Assembly: GCA_030147845.1 (NCBI GenBank) | Contig: JASBUN010000043.1 | Span: forward strand, 1 to 64,000 | DNA length: 64,000 nt | From: Gammaproteobacteria bacterium | GTDB lineage: Bacteria > Pseudomonadota > Gammaproteobacteria > JASBUN01 | Direction: 5' to 3' | Shown here: positions 28,128 through 37,607 of the stretch, piece by piece | Layout of the letters: every line of letters begins with the position of its first letter | Position numbering within the stretch: position 1 is the stretch's first letter | Position numbers and translations under genes: made by a program | The notes under the pieces: generated by a model | Told to the model about the DNA's origin: nothing | Database searches by the model: none | Seen by the model: the letters and a program-made list of their open reading frames with translations, nothing else

Positions 28128-29384
28128 TCAAAAGCCGTAGGAAAACTGCAGCAGCAACCGATTGTCATCGGCTACCGTACCGCTTTGTCCCTGGTTGAAT
28201 TCGTAGCCGAGCTTGGCAATGAGATTGGGGCCGAATAGGTAGTTCATGCCGACGCCCCATTGCTGCTGATCTTGCACGTCATGCGGCGAATCGAAATCGC
28301 CGTAGCGCAGCACGCCTTCCCACTTGGTCGGCAGCAGCCGATAGGCCGCCTGCACGTACCAGGTCTTCCAAGTACCACCACGGGGCGCAACGCTGGCGGA
28401 GGCATCGCCTACCCTTTGTTGTATATACTCGCCGCGCAGATCGAGCTGCTTGCGCTGATAGGCGAAGTCGGCTCCCAACACGGTATAATCGCGCGCCGCA
28501 TCGCCGACGATAGCCGTACCGCTACCTTCATCTTTGGTCACCGAGGTCTTGCCACCGCCGGCGGATACACCAAACTCCAAGTGCGGAATGGGTACTATGC
28601 CGAGCCGGCCACCGATCACTTTTTTACCATCGGCATCGCGCGTGAAACCGCCGCTTTTGACGCCATCCAGCTCGCTGCCATCCGAGGCCAGTTCCGGGCC
28701 GTTACCGATATAGAGCGCGTAGTTAAGCTGACTGCGCGCACCCACACCAAAACCACCACGCACGCCGGCGCCGACGCCTGCTTCCGGCGCCGCGCCGTCA
28801 TGGCCGAAGCCGATCGGCGCCGACGGGAACTTGTTGATCCATGACGGGTGCAAATTCTGGCGGAAGTAGCCCATCGGGCTCAGAAACTTGCCACCGAACA
28901 CGGTGATATTGTCGGTGAGGAATAAGTCCATGGTGGCATACTCGAGATTGAACTCGGTGCTCCCGGTCGAACTGATCCCGGTCTCGGCTTCGGCTTCCAG
29001 TAGCAACAGATCTTTGTACAGGAAATGGAAAATCGGATTGAATCGCGCCTGATTGAAACTACCCGTACTGTTTTGAGCGTCGGCGTAACCAATATCGGCA
29101 TAGCCGGCCACATGCAAGGTCGAATTAGTGTCTTTCCAGTCGCCATGTTGTCGCTCGACTCGCGCCACCTTGTTTTCGACAACGGAAACTTCGTCTTTAG
29201 AAGCCGCTTGCTTGCGCTGCTGTTTCAATTCCGCCTTGACCTCGGCCAACTCTTTCCTCAGCTCATTGACTTCGCGCTTCAGAAGACCTAAACCGTCATC
29301 GGCGATCGCCGCGGAATCCGGCAATACCAACAACATGCCGGCCGCGATCAGCGTGCGTGCGAATGTCGCATTACTCAGTTCCAT
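28128..29384 (-). CDS. Outer-membrane porin with N-terminal coiled coil
   Basis: A 418-residue protein with a signal peptide, a short coiled coil (about 33-80, LLKREVNELRKELAEVKAELKQQ) and a long beta-barrel ending in aromatic FSYGF, the usual C-terminal signature for outer-membrane insertion. It resembles the OprO/OprP or phosphate-selective porin group, but the substrate is not determined. Its start overlaps the end of the upstream MerR gene by 14 bp, so the two are co-translated. Confidence 0.85.
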   Translation of the reverse strand: MELSNATFARTLIAAGMLLVLPDSAAIADDGLGLLKREVNELRKELAEVKAELKQQRKQAASKDEVSVVENKVARVERQHGDWKDTNSTLHVAGYADIGYADAQNSTGSFNQARFNPIFHFLYKDLLLLEAEAETGISSTGSTEFNLEYATMDLFLTDNITVFGGKFLSPMGYFRQNLHPSWINKFPSAPIGFGHDGAAPEAGVGAGVRGGFGVGARSQLNYALYIGNGPELASDGSELDGVKSGGFTRDADGKKVIGGRLGIVPIPHLEFGVSAGGGKTSVTKDEGSGTAIVGDAARDYTVLGADFAYQRKQLDLRGEYIQQRVGDASASVAPRGGTWKTWYVQAAYRLLPTKWEGVLRYGDFDSPHDVQDQQQWGVGMNYLFGPNLIAKLGYEFNQGQSGTVADDNRLLLQFSYGF

Positions 29385-29904
29385 GCCTTCCCCTCCGCTT
29401 GCTTTGCGGTTGATTCATGCGCCGCGCCTTCGAACAATCCAAACTCGTGACGTTGGCGTTAGACCCTTGAGACAAACTGTAAGACCTGTGCGGGGCACAC
29501 AGGTCAAGGGCGGAATCAGGGAATTTTTCAGATTTTTCTGTCGCCGGCGGCACGGCGATATCGGCGCCGCGCTCATAGGCCTGTTCCATGCGGTTTTGCA
29601 ACGTGATCAACTGCCGCAGTTGTTTGCGGTTGTCCTCCATGCGCCGCAGCAATGTTGCGCGTACCTTTTTCTGCCACTCCGGCGTATCGCGCGAATGGTC
29701 ATCAAGCAAGGCGGCGATATCGTTTAAGGTCAAGCCGATATGCCGCAGGCGAAGCGCAATCTGCAGCCGCTGGAACTCTATTTCAGAAAAGTGCTGATAA
29801 CCGTTTTCCGGATCGCGGCGTGGGCGCAATAGACCTATGCGTGTGTAATAGCGCACCACGTGCGGCTCGACGCCGGCTGCTTTGGCAATTTGATTGACGA
29901 TCAT
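29371..29904 (-). CDS. MerR family regulator heading the porin-cytochrome operon
   Basis: A 177-residue MerR regulator starting MIVNQIAKAAGVEPHVVRYYTR, related to the one at 25892. After the helix-turn-helix and the dimerisation helix it has an extended tail with cysteines in LDLCAP and LDCSKA that may sense the inducer. The last 14 bp overlap the porin start. Being the first gene of the operon it is probably autoregulated. The signal could be a metal or redox stress; sequence alone does not decide. Confidence 0.85.
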   Translation of the reverse strand: MIVNQIAKAAGVEPHVVRYYTRIGLLRPRRDPENGYQHFSEIEFQRLQIALRLRHIGLTLNDIAALLDDHSRDTPEWQKKVRATLLRRMEDNRKQLRQLITLQNRMEQAYERGADIAVPPATEKSEKFPDSALDLCAPHRSYSLSQGSNANVTSLDCSKARRMNQPQSKRRGRHGTE

Positions 29905-29988
29905 GACGTACTCCTAAAACTGGCGATAAATGCTCAAGTGCGATCCGCGCGCGCATGCGCGCTCACGCGGCCAGACAGGGAGTACGTC

Positions 29989-30513
29989 TTAGATTCGGAA
30001 ACGTTCGGTGGTCAAATAGAGAGGAGGAAACCGGTCTTGCCCGATCGCGGGATACAAAAACTTGGCAGCGAGCCCGTCGCCATAACCTATCGTAGCTGGT
30101 AAGGCGTCGGGCATTATCGAAGCCAGAACGCGGTATCCAATGTGCGTTGCGGCTTTGTATACCAGCCCGCTTTTCAGCGCCTCCAGATGCGGACAAGGCG
30201 GGGCATCATCGGGTAACTGCGGATAGCAGCGTATTTGGATGGCGGGTCGATCCGCTGCGCGGCTCGCGCCGTGTACCGCGGATAGCACCTGCGATTGCGC
30301 AACCAGCGTATGCGACGCATCGGCGCCGCCGGCATATGCAGTGGTCACCATCATCAGCGCCCACAGCGCCAACACTATTACCGCACCAATACGCAAAAGT
30401 GCCGGCCATTCGCGCGACCAGATTCGCCAGCTGGATATATTCGGCGCCCCCGGACGGTATGTCGCGCGAGCCAACAACGGCGGCTGCTTGCATGTAACCG
30501 TGGACGATCGCAC
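29989..30513 (-). CDS. Hypothetical single-span membrane protein
   Basis: A 174-residue protein with a basic N-terminus, one hydrophobic segment (about 40-61) and a likely periplasmic domain with two cysteines (IRCYPQ and PPCPHL). I do not recognise the family. Support for a real gene: a strong AAGGAG seven bases before the GTG start at 30513, and a well-placed FNR-type box and -10 upstream. A competing frame at 30206-30592 lacks these signals. Possibly expressed under oxygen limitation. Confidence 0.6.
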   Translation of the reverse strand: MRSSTVTCKQPPLLARATYRPGAPNISSWRIWSREWPALLRIGAVIVLALWALMMVTTAYAGGADASHTLVAQSQVLSAVHGASRAADRPAIQIRCYPQLPDDAPPCPHLEALKSGLVYKAATHIGYRVLASIMPDALPATIGYGDGLAAKFLYPAIGQDRFPPLYLTTERFRI

Positions 30514-30551
30514 TTTCGCTCCTTCGAGTTCCCAAGTGATACCTGGTTACA

Positions 30552-30592
30552 AGTTTAGGAGCGACCGCAAACGCGGCCTTGATCCAGATCAA
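30552..30592 (-). promoter_or_regulatory. FNR/Anr-type box and -10 of a class II promoter
   Basis: Bases 30579-30592 read TTGATCCAGATCAA, a perfect TTGAT-N4-ATCAA palindrome. On the minus strand TAAACT at 30552-30557 forms a -10, placing the start near 30545 and the box centre at about -41, the class II position for FNR/Anr/Dnr activation. It faces the hypothetical gene at 29989-30513. Confidence 0.65.
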
Positions 30593-30679
30593 TAAAACCG
30601 CGTGTTAACGCATCGCTGGCCGCGCCGCATGGCAACCCGATACCGGCGCAGCCCGTATCGCCGCGTTGGTGACCGTCCA

Positions 30680-30819
30680 GCAGGTCGTTGAAAAAATCTC
30701 CGGTGGATGCAGACAAGGCGGAAAACGGCGAGAAAGCGCCGTTTACATGCCAATAAATGAGCTTTTTGAACCGTTTTCCAATGCCGCATGCGCCGCCCGA
30801 GGGTGTTTCAACAACCTGC
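30680..30819. mobile_element. MITE-like element with 14-bp terminal inverted repeats
   Basis: About 140 bp bounded by GCAGGTCGTTGAAA and the inverse of GCAGGTTGTTGAAA (one mismatch). It encodes no protein and lies in the otherwise empty 365-bp gap between the hypothetical gene and merR. The size and ends suit a non-autonomous mobile element or dispersed repeat. No second copy was found in this window, and no flanking target duplication is clear. Confidence 0.45.
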
Positions 30820-30898
30820 CGGACAGCACACCGGAAGCCTGCACGCCTAAGCTTCACGCGCGGCCATGGCCTCAGCTATAACCTTATTTTTTGTCTTA

Positions 30899-30930
30899 TT
30901 GAGTCTATACTATACTTTAAGGTATAGACT
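30899..30930 (+). promoter_or_regulatory. MerR/CueR-type promoter of the merR-copA operon
   Basis: A perfect dyad GTCTATAC (30903-30910) / GTATAGAC (30922-30929) with an 11-bp centre lies between a -35 TTGAGT (30899-30904) and a -10 TAGACT (30925-30930) spaced 20 bp. Over-long spacing with a dyad inside is the hallmark of promoters twisted open by MerR-family activators. It reads into merR (30961) and copA. Confidence 0.85.
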
Positions 30931-30960
30931 TTTTACCGAACTTAATCGGGGAGCAAAACC

Positions 30961-31368
30961 ATGCGTGATCTGACCATCGGCAACCTGGCGAAACAGAGCG
31001 GCGTGAGCGCCGAAACACTGCGTTACTACGAACGCCGCGGACTCATCACACCGAGCCAGCGCACGGCGTCGGGCTACCGTTTGTATCAGACTGACGCATC
31101 ACAGCGCCTGCGCTTCATCCGTCGCGCCCAAGCGCTCGGTTTCTCATTGGATGAAATTTCCGAGCTGCTGAGCCTGAGCGATGATCCGAATCAGAGTGCC
31201 GCTGCGGTCAAACAACTCACTCGCACAAAAATCCAAGACATTGATTTGCGCATTCGAGATCTCGAACGCATGAAGCAGGGGTTGGCGGCCCTGGAAACCC
31301 ATTGCCCCGGCCATGGATCGACCCGTGATTGCCCGATACTCGGTGCGCTCAACCGAGACGACGACTGA
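30961..31368 (+). CDS. CueR-like copper-responsive MerR regulator
   Basis: A 135-residue MerR regulator (GNLAKQSGVSAETLRYYERRGLI, then FIRRAQALGFSLDEI). Near the C-terminus CPGHGSTRDCPIL gives two cysteines eight residues apart, like the metal loop of CueR (seven apart). The position equal to CueR Ser77 has no cysteine, as expected for monovalent Cu/Ag sensors. It precedes copA by 51 bp under one promoter, so it is likely autoregulated with the operon, unlike the separate cueR of enterics. Confidence 0.88.
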   Translation: MRDLTIGNLAKQSGVSAETLRYYERRGLITPSQRTASGYRLYQTDASQRLRFIRRAQALGFSLDEISELLSLSDDPNQSAAAVKQLTRTKIQDIDLRIRDLERMKQGLAALETHCPGHGSTRDCPILGALNRDDD

Positions 31369-31419
31369 TGAAATCGGTATCCGCGAGCACAATACCCGAG
31401 AATTCCAGAGGACAGAATC

Positions 31420-33942
31420 ATGAGAGAAATTGAAATCGGCATCCAGGGCATGACCTGCGCGTCATGTTCGTCACGCGTAGAGCGTGCATTGAATAAGCTT
31501 CCCGGCGTCGACAAGGCCTCCGTCAACTTGGCCACCGAGCGCGCCCAGGCATTCTTCGACGAGGCCCAACTCACTACTGCGCAAATTGCCGATGCCATAC
31601 GCGAAGCCGGTTACACACCGGTGTTGGCCGAGGATGAAATCAGCATTCAGGGCATGACTTGCGCCTCCTGTACAGCGCGCGTGGAACGCGCTCTGCGACA
31701 ACTGCCGGGTGTGCTGGAGGCGAACGTCAATTTGGCCACCGAACGTGCGGCGGTGCGTTATCTGCCGGCCATGACGGACACGGCGCAGTTTGCGGCCGCC
31801 ATTCGCGAGGCCGGCTATGAAGCGCGCACGGTCGACGACGGCGCCGATCGTGAGGACGCCGAGCAGGCTGCGCGCGCGCAGGCGTTGGTGTCCATGCGCC
31901 GCGATTTGTGGATAGCCGCTATCCTGACACTGCCGGTGTTGTTGATCTCCATGGGTAGCGCCTTCTTCCCCGGTGTCGAGCACATGCTGCAGGCGGTCGT
32001 TCCTTCGGCGAAGTTTTGGGACTGGACCGAGGCGCTGCTTACGACGGTGGTACTGTTCGGACCCGGGCGGCGCTTCTTTCGTCCCGGCTGGATCGCCTAC
32101 CGCCATTGGTCGCCCGACATGAACAGCCTGGTCATGACCGGCACCGGCGCCGCGTGGTTATATGGCGTGGTCGTGCTGTTGTTCCCGAGTTGGTTTCCGC
32201 CCGAGGCGCGCAATCTGTATTTCGATTCGGCCAGCGTGATCATTACGGCCATTTTGCTCGGTAAATTCCTCGAGGAATTGGCCAAGGGACGCACGTCGTC
32301 GGCGATCAAGAAACTGATCGGATTGCAAGCCAAGACTGCACGCGTCGTGCGCGACGGCGTCGAACAGGACGTGCCTATTTCCGAGGTGAGCACCGGCACG
32401 ATGCTGTTGGTGCGCCCGGGCGAACGCATGCCGGTCGACGGCGAGGTGCGTGACGGCGAAAGTTACGTCGATGAATCCATGCTCACCGGCGAGCCGGTCC
32501 CGGTCGCCAAGCGCGCCGGCGACCGCGTGGTCGGCGGCACCGTCAATCAGCATGGCGTACTCACGATCGAAGCCACACAGGTCGGAAAGACGACCATGCT
32601 GGCGCAGATCATCCGCCTGGTGGAGCAGGCCCAGGGTTCAAAATTGCCCATCCAAGGACTGGCCGATCGCGTAGTACGGGTGTTTACCCCGACCGTGCTT
32701 GGACTTGCCACTATCACCTTCATCGCTTGGATGATGTTCGGTTCGTCACCGGCGATTACGCTGGCGCTGGTCAGTACCGTGGCCGTGCTGGTAGTGGCCT
32801 GCCCTTGCGCCATGGGACTGGCGACGCCGGCGGCCATCATGGTCGGCACGGGTCGTGCCGCCGAGTTGGGTGTGTTGTATCGCAAAGGCGAGGCGCTGGA
32901 GTATTTGTCGCATGTAGACACCGTGGTGTTCGACAAGACCGGCACGCTGACCGAAGGCCGTCCGCGCCTCACCGACATGGAAACCGTCAGCGGCGACCGC
33001 GACCAAGCCTTGCGCCTGGCCGCCGCCGTCGAGGCCGGCAGCGAACATCCGCTTGGACTGGCCATCGTCGAAGCCGCGCGCGAGCAGGGACTGAGCTTGC
33101 CCCCGGTCAGCGCCTTTAAGGCCATACCGGGCTACGGCATCCAAGCACAAGTCGACGGACGCAGCATTCTGATCGGTGCCGAACGCTTCATGCAACGCGA
33201 ACATATCGATATCAGTACGGTCACGGCGTCGGCTACCAATGTGGCCGGCGACGGCAAGACACCGATATACCTGGCTGCTGATGGACGATTGCTGGCCATG
33301 CTGGCGGTCGCCGATCCGCTCAAAGCGGAATCGGTCGCAGTGGTTTCGGAACTGAAGCAGCGCGGCTTGCAAGTCGTCATGCTGACCGGCGACAGCAAGC
33401 GCACCGCCGAGGCGATTGCCCGCCGCGCCGGCATCGAGCGCGTCGAAGCCGAGGTCTTGCCGGACGGCAAAGCGGCTGCCGTCAAGACGCTACAGCAACA
33501 AGGCCGCAAGGTGGCTTTCGTCGGCGACGGTATAAACGATGCGCCGGCGCTGGCGCAGGCCGAGGTCGGTATCGCGGTCGCGTCGGGCACGGATATCGCC
33601 ATCGAGGCGGCCGACGTCACCTTGACGCGCGGCGATCTGTCCGGCGTGGTCACTGCGCTAGACGCCGCCAAACGTACCATGTCAACCATACGCGGCAATC
33701 TGTTCTGGGCGTTTTTCTACAACATACTGCTGATCCCACTGGCCGCCGGCGTGTTCTATCCGTCCTTCGGCTGGCACCTCAACCCAATGGTCGCGGGCCT
33801 TGCCATGGGGCTATCGAGCGTGTTCGTGGTCAGCAACAGCCTGCGCCTGCGACGCCTGCGCGCCGCGGTACTGCATCCGAGCGGTGATTCGAACCACACG
33901 GCGCTCGGCCACGACGCCGCCGAAGCCCGCACTGCGCATTGA
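31420..33942 (+). CDS. copA: Cu(I)-exporting P1B-type ATPase
   Basis: An 840-residue P-type ATPase. Two N-terminal HMA domains carry GMTCASC each. The transport motif CPC is at 461-463 ([15 protein letters not shown]), the phosphorylated aspartate at 505 in DKTGTLTEG, the SEHPLGLAI nucleotide site and [13 protein letters not shown] hinge follow. The last membrane pair keeps a YN and an [13 protein letters not shown] pattern typical of copper pumps. It exports Cu(I) from the cytoplasm. It sits between merR and copZ in one operon. Confidence 0.96.
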   Translation: MREIEIGIQGMTCASCSSRVERALNKLPGVDKASVNLATERAQAFFDEAQLTTAQIADAIREAGYTPVLAEDEISIQGMTCASCTARVERALRQLPGVLEANVNLATERAAVRYLPAMTDTAQFAAAIREAGYEARTVDDGADREDAEQAARAQALVSMRRDLWIAAILTLPVLLISMGSAFFPGVEHMLQAVVPSAKFWDWTEALLTTVVLFGPGRRFFRPGWIAYRHWSPDMNSLVMTGTGAAWLYGVVVLLFPSWFPPEARNLYFDSASVIITAILLGKFLEELAKGRTSSAIKKLIGLQAKTARVVRDGVEQDVPISEVSTGTMLLVRPGERMPVDGEVRDGESYVDESMLTGEPVPVAKRAGDRVVGGTVNQHGVLTIEATQVGKTTMLAQIIRLVEQAQGSKLPIQGLADRVVRVFTPTVLGLATITFIAWMMFGSSPAITLALVSTVAVLVVACPCAMGLATPAAIMVGTGRAAELGVLYRKGEALEYLSHVDTVVFDKTGTLTEGRPRLTDMETVSGDRDQALRLAAAVEAGSEHPLGLAIVEAAREQGLSLPPVSAFKAIPGYGIQAQVDGRSILIGAERFMQREHIDISTVTASATNVAGDGKTPIYLAADGRLLAMLAVADPLKAESVAVVSELKQRGLQVVMLTGDSKRTAEAIARRAGIERVEAEVLPDGKAAAVKTLQQQGRKVAFVGDGINDAPALAQAEVGIAVASGTDIAIEAADVTLTRGDLSGVVTALDAAKRTMSTIRGNLFWAFFYNILLIPLAAGVFYPSFGWHLNPMVAGLAMGLSSVFVVSNSLRLRRLRAAVLHPSGDSNHTALGHDAAEARTAH

Positions 33943-33981
33943 TTAACTGCTTTTTCCAACAACGTCAGGAGGACCTGAACC

Positions 33982-34182
33982 ATGCAGACTACCATTAACG
34001 TTACCGGCATGACCTGCGGTCACTGTGTCGCCGCCGTCACCAAAGCGCTGGAGAAAATCAACGGAGTCGAGAAAGCCGAGGTCGACCTGGAGAAGGAACA
34101 GGCCATCGTCACCGGCGACGCCGATCGCGAAGCCATGCTGGCCGCGATCAAGCAAGAGGGTTATGACGCCAGCGTAAAGTAA
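33982..34182 (+). CDS. copZ: Copper chaperone CopZ
   Basis: A 66-residue single HMA domain, MQTTINVTGMTCGHC, with metal cysteines 12 and 15. CopZ-type chaperones deliver Cu(I) to CopA. It lies 39 bp after copA with GGAGG before the ATG, clearly in the same operon. Length and fold pattern are complete. Confidence 0.95.
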   Translation: MQTTINVTGMTCGHCVAAVTKALEKINGVEKAEVDLEKEQAIVTGDADREAMLAAIKQEGYDASVK

Positions 34183-34245
34183 TGTGTGTCCAATCGGCGC
34201 GCGTCCACGCTGGGCGCGCGCCTCGCACCACGGGAAATAGCCCAC

Positions 34246-34488
34246 ATGCGAAACGATATCCTGATCTACACCAGTCCCGGCTGCCCCGACTGCGCCGCGC
34301 TCAAACAATGGCTGACCGAAGCAGGGCTGGGCTATCACGAACGTGATCTGAGCGACCCGAGCGTATCCGATGAAGCCAAGAGTCGTTGCGGCGTACGCGT
34401 CGCGCCGGTCACTGTCATCGGTGAGCAATGCCTGTACGGCACCTTCGCCAACCAGTTGCCGCAACTACAAGTATTACTAAAACCGTAA
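34246..34488 (+). CDS. Glutaredoxin-like protein
   Basis: An 80-residue glutaredoxin-type protein, starting MRNDILIYTSPGCPDC with the active pair Cys13 and Cys16, and the cis-proline segment VAPVTVIG. Two further cysteines lie in SRCGVR and EQCLYG. It follows copZ by 63 bp and probably helps keep copper-binding thiols reduced. An upstream in-frame ATG adds 20 residues outside the family; the chosen start is preceded by a GGGAAA sequence. Confidence 0.88.
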   Translation: MRNDILIYTSPGCPDCAALKQWLTEAGLGYHERDLSDPSVSDEAKSRCGVRVAPVTVIGEQCLYGTFANQLPQLQVLLKP

Positions 34489-34598
34489 CCACCGGGCTGG
34501 CAGGCAGCACCAATGAGGCATAACGCGGCACACGAACGACGACTTGTGTACCGGCGCCGAAAACGATGCGCGCTTGGACCGAACCCAGAGGTGCCGCC

Positions 34599-35207
34599 GT
34601 GCAAATGAGCCGCAGCGATTGGCTGCAATTCGGCCTATCATGGTCGCTCGGTCTGGCCGTGCTGGCGGCAACGATCGTTTTGCTCGACCGCTACGTCGCC
34701 AACGCCGCACCCATATCGCCTCGGCCGCCAGGCCCGCTACGGCGGTTGTGGCGCACTATCCCTGAAGTACGCCTGGTATTACTCGCGCTGCCGCTGGAAG
34801 CGCTTTGGGAAATCGCCCAATTTCCGCTCTACGATGTCGGCCGCACGGGCGACTGGCGCTACACGCTGTATGCACTGGCGCACTGCACGGTCGGTGACGT
34901 GCTCATTCTTTTGCTCAGCTACGAACTCGTCGCGTTACTACGCTGGAACCGGCACTGGCTGAACGCGCGCGTACTCGCGCCGGCTTCCAGCTTCGTCTTG
35001 TTTGGCGTGGCCTATACCGTATTCAGTGAAATCTACAATGTGCGCATCGTCGCCAGTTGGAGCTACGGCGAACGGATGCCGATGGTACCGATGATCGGCG
35101 TCGGCGCCATGCCCCTGCTGCAATGGCTTTTGCTTCCGCCGGTGCTGCTTTGGTTGCTGTGGCTGATAGCGCCGCGCATAGCGGCAGAGCGTCACGCGGT
35201 CGACTGA
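34599..35207 (+). CDS. Hypothetical multi-span membrane protein
   Basis: About 202 residues with five hydrophobic segments. I do not recognise a family. Features: DWRYTLYALAHCTVGDVLILLL, a TYTVFSEIYN-like stretch after the fourth helix, and a very leucine/tryptophan-rich last helix. A GAGG lies eight bases before a GTG at 34599; an ATG two codons later is also possible. It follows the copper operon by 110 bp on the same strand, so co-expression is possible. Confidence 0.65.
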   Translation: MQMSRSDWLQFGLSWSLGLAVLAATIVLLDRYVANAAPISPRPPGPLRRLWRTIPEVRLVLLALPLEALWEIAQFPLYDVGRTGDWRYTLYALAHCTVGDVLILLLSYELVALLRWNRHWLNARVLAPASSFVLFGVAYTVFSEIYNVRIVASWSYGERMPMVPMIGVGAMPLLQWLLLPPVLLWLLWLIAPRIAAERHAVD

Positions 35208-35324
35208 CGTAACCGATTACACGGCCCCTAACCACCGGCGTTCGAACGCACCGGCTCAGCACGATTTGCGTTCCTCGATGCGACGCCGAGGCTCACGGCT
35301 ATCGTACGACCGCGGCCGATCTAG

Positions 35325-36563
35325 TCACGCCAATGCTTGCCGCAGATCGGCAATCAGGTCGTCGGCATCCTCGAGGCCAACCGACAGCCGCACCATCGAG
35401 TCGGTGATACCGCGCCGGCGCCGTTCCGCTGCCTCCATACCGTGATGCGTCGTAGTCACCGGCTGCGTGACCAGGCTTTCGACGCCGCCTAGGCTTGGAG
35501 CCAAAGTAAACAGCCTTAGCCGATCGACGACTGCAACCGTGCCTTGGGCATCAGCATCGATGTCGATGGTGAGCATGGCGCCGAAACCGGACATCTGTTT
35601 GGCGGCCAGCGCATGTCCAGGGTAGTCGGGCAAGCCGGGATAAAGCACCCGCGCGACGCGCGGATGGTCCGCCATGGCCTCGGCAATCATCTGCGCCGCG
35701 GCAGTCTGTTGCCGCACACGGACCACTAAAGTGCGTAGACTGCGCGCCAGCAGCGCGCAGGTCTCCGGTGCCGGCATGGAGCCGAGATTTTTACGCCACG
35801 CATTTACCGGCTCAAGCAATGCCTTGCTGCTCATTAACGCGCCGGCAGTTAAATCGCTGTGCCCGCCAAGGTATTTGGTGGCGCTGTGCATGACCAGATC
35901 GGCGCCGAAGGCCAGCGGTTGTTGATTGACGGGCGAGGCGAAGGTGTTGTCGACTGCCAATAGCGCGCCGTGCGCGTGTGCACGTGCGGCAAGCTCGGCG
36001 ATATCGAAGATTTCCAGCGTCGGGTTGGTCGGCGTTTCGAAGAACACCAAACGCACGCCTTCGGCCAACAGCTCGTCCAAGCGTTGCAGTTCGTGGCCAA
36101 GCACGAGATGGGTTTTTATACCGAGTAGCGGTAACTGTTGTGTCAACAGCTCCAGCGTGCCACCGTAGGCGTCACCGACACAAACGATACCGCCGCGCCC
36201 ATGGGCAAGGAATAACGCGGTCTCCGCCGCCATGCCGGAAGTAAAGGCGAGTGCGGACTCTGCTCCCTCCAGGCTGGCGAGTTTTTCTTCCAGCGCCTGT
36301 ATGGTCGGGTTCAGACCATAACGGGTATAAAGATTGCCGGGCTTTCGCCCCTCGACCACATCCAGCAACGCCGCCGTCGATGGAAAAGCGAACGTAGTGG
36401 TGACATACAGTGGCGTCTGCGGGCTACCGCTGGCATCGCCCCACTCGCCGGCGTGGACACAACGGGTCGAGAGCCCTTTATCATCGAACGTACGCACGTG
36501 CTGCCTCCCGGAACGGATCACAATAGCCATTCGCGCAAGGATGCCCCTTGCCGCAGCATCCAT
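35325..36563 (-). CDS. Cys/Met-metabolism PLP enzyme (cystathionine gamma-synthase-like)
   Basis: A 412-residue PLP-dependent trans-sulfuration enzyme with the cofactor lysine in SATKYLGGHSD, the PLP phosphate-binding area near LEGAESALAFTSGMAA and NPTLEIFDI upstream. These sequence features cover cystathionine gamma-synthase, cystathionine beta/gamma-lyase, O-succinyl- or O-acetylhomoserine sulfhydrylase and methionine gamma-lyase, which are hard to separate by eye. The start is uncertain: an ATG at 36530 would remove 11 residues. Its neighbour on the same strand is a rhodanese fusion, so a sulfur role fits. Confidence 0.85.
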   Translation of the reverse strand: MDAAARGILARMAIVIRSGRQHVRTFDDKGLSTRCVHAGEWGDASGSPQTPLYVTTTFAFPSTAALLDVVEGRKPGNLYTRYGLNPTIQALEEKLASLEGAESALAFTSGMAAETALFLAHGRGGIVCVGDAYGGTLELLTQQLPLLGIKTHLVLGHELQRLDELLAEGVRLVFFETPTNPTLEIFDIAELAARAHAHGALLAVDNTFASPVNQQPLAFGADLVMHSATKYLGGHSDLTAGALMSSKALLEPVNAWRKNLGSMPAPETCALLARSLRTLVVRVRQQTAAAQMIAEAMADHPRVARVLYPGLPDYPGHALAAKQMSGFGAMLTIDIDADAQGTVAVVDRLRLFTLAPSLGGVESLVTQPVTTTHHGMEAAERRRRGITDSMVRLSVGLEDADDLIADLRQALA

Positions 36564-36611
36564 GATAGGCCAACGCAGCGCTGGTGACGCGTCAATAATG
36601 CGCTGATAACG

Positions 36612-37607
36612 CTATATCGGCACCGCCGTGCGGTCATTTGTACTCAAAATTGGGTAGCCGACTTCCTGCCAGCGCATCATGCCGCCGCGCAACACATGCA
36701 GGTCGCCAAATCCGGTCCGCGATAGCATGCGGGCCGCCTTGGCTGAACGCCGATCGGTGCGGCACACCAGTGTCACCGTGCGTTCCTGGTAGTCGCTTAG
36801 CTCATCCTGTCGCCGTGCGAGCTGATCCAATGGGATGTTGATGGCGCCGGCGATGTGGCCGAGTTCGCCAACAAATTCCTGCGGCGAGCGCACATCGACC
36901 ACCAGCACGTCGTCGCCGCGCTCGAGACGCTGCCGCAGCGTTTCGACTTCCATCATCGGTTTTTGGCGTAGCCGCGCAATCAGTCGCGGAAGAAAGGCCA
37001 GCACGGCCAGCAGCGCCAGCGCAATCAGGATTTTTTGGATTAAACCCTGCCCACCCGCTACCGTTTCGCGGCCGGCATAACCGAGATAGCTATACGCGAA
37101 AGCGCCCGGCGCCATGAAAATAAATGTCGCCCACACATAGTGAGTGAGTTTTATACGCGTTACGCCAAGCGCGTAGTTGAGCAAGTTGAAAGGGAACAAT
37201 GGCATCAAGCGCACGAAAGCGACAAAACGCCAACCCTCGGACTCCACACCCTGTTTCAACTGCTTCAGGCGGCCGCCGGTTTTTCTCTCCACCCAATCGG
37301 CGCCGACATAACGCGCCAGCAGAAACGCTGCGCTAGCGCCAAGCGTGGCACCAGTCAAGCTGTAGATCGTGCCCAGTACGGCACCGAACAGCGCTCCACC
37401 TGCCAACGTTATGACCGAGCCCGGTATGAATAACAAAGCCGCAGCGGCATAGATAAATACGAACACCAGCGGCGCGGCGACGCCCGAACTTTGCACCCAA
37501 CCTTGTAGCGCCGCAGCGTCGAGGTGTCCACGATAGGTGACGGCCAAAGCGATACCCAGCGACAGCGCCAGGAGTAAACCAATACGGACGAACCTAGCCC
37601 TGTTCAT
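36612..37607 (-). CDS. VTT-domain membrane protein fused to rhodanese
   Basis: A 331-residue fusion. Residues 1-215 are a VTT/SNARE-associated (DedA/TVP38-like) membrane domain with FIPGSVITLAGGALFG and RLMPLFPFNLLNYALG. Residues 218-320 are a rhodanese domain with the sulfur-carrying Cys282 in CRTDRRS. The ATG at 37607 has GGAGG seven bases upstream and overlaps the preceding gene by 14 bp. Rhodanese fusions pass sulfane sulfur, so the protein may link sulfide or persulfide handling to a membrane process; the transported substrate is unknown. Confidence 0.85.
   Translation of the reverse strand: MNRARFVRIGLLLALSLGIALAVTYRGHLDAAALQGWVQSSGVAAPLVFVFIYAAAALLFIPGSVITLAGGALFGAVLGTIYSLTGATLGASAAFLLARYVGADWVERKTGGRLKQLKQGVESEGWRFVAFVRLMPLFPFNLLNYALGVTRIKLTHYVWATFIFMAPGAFAYSYLGYAGRETVAGGQGLIQKILIALALLAVLAFLPRLIARLRQKPMMEVETLRQRLERGDDVLVVDVRSPQEFVGELGHIAGAINIPLDQLARRQDELSDYQERTVTLVCRTDRRSAKAARMLSRTGFGDLHVLRGGMMRWQEVGYPILSTNDRTAVPI

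Noticed and set aside
32746-33372. 208-codon minus-strand open frame
   Set aside because: Fully antisense to copA, with no family-like sequence.
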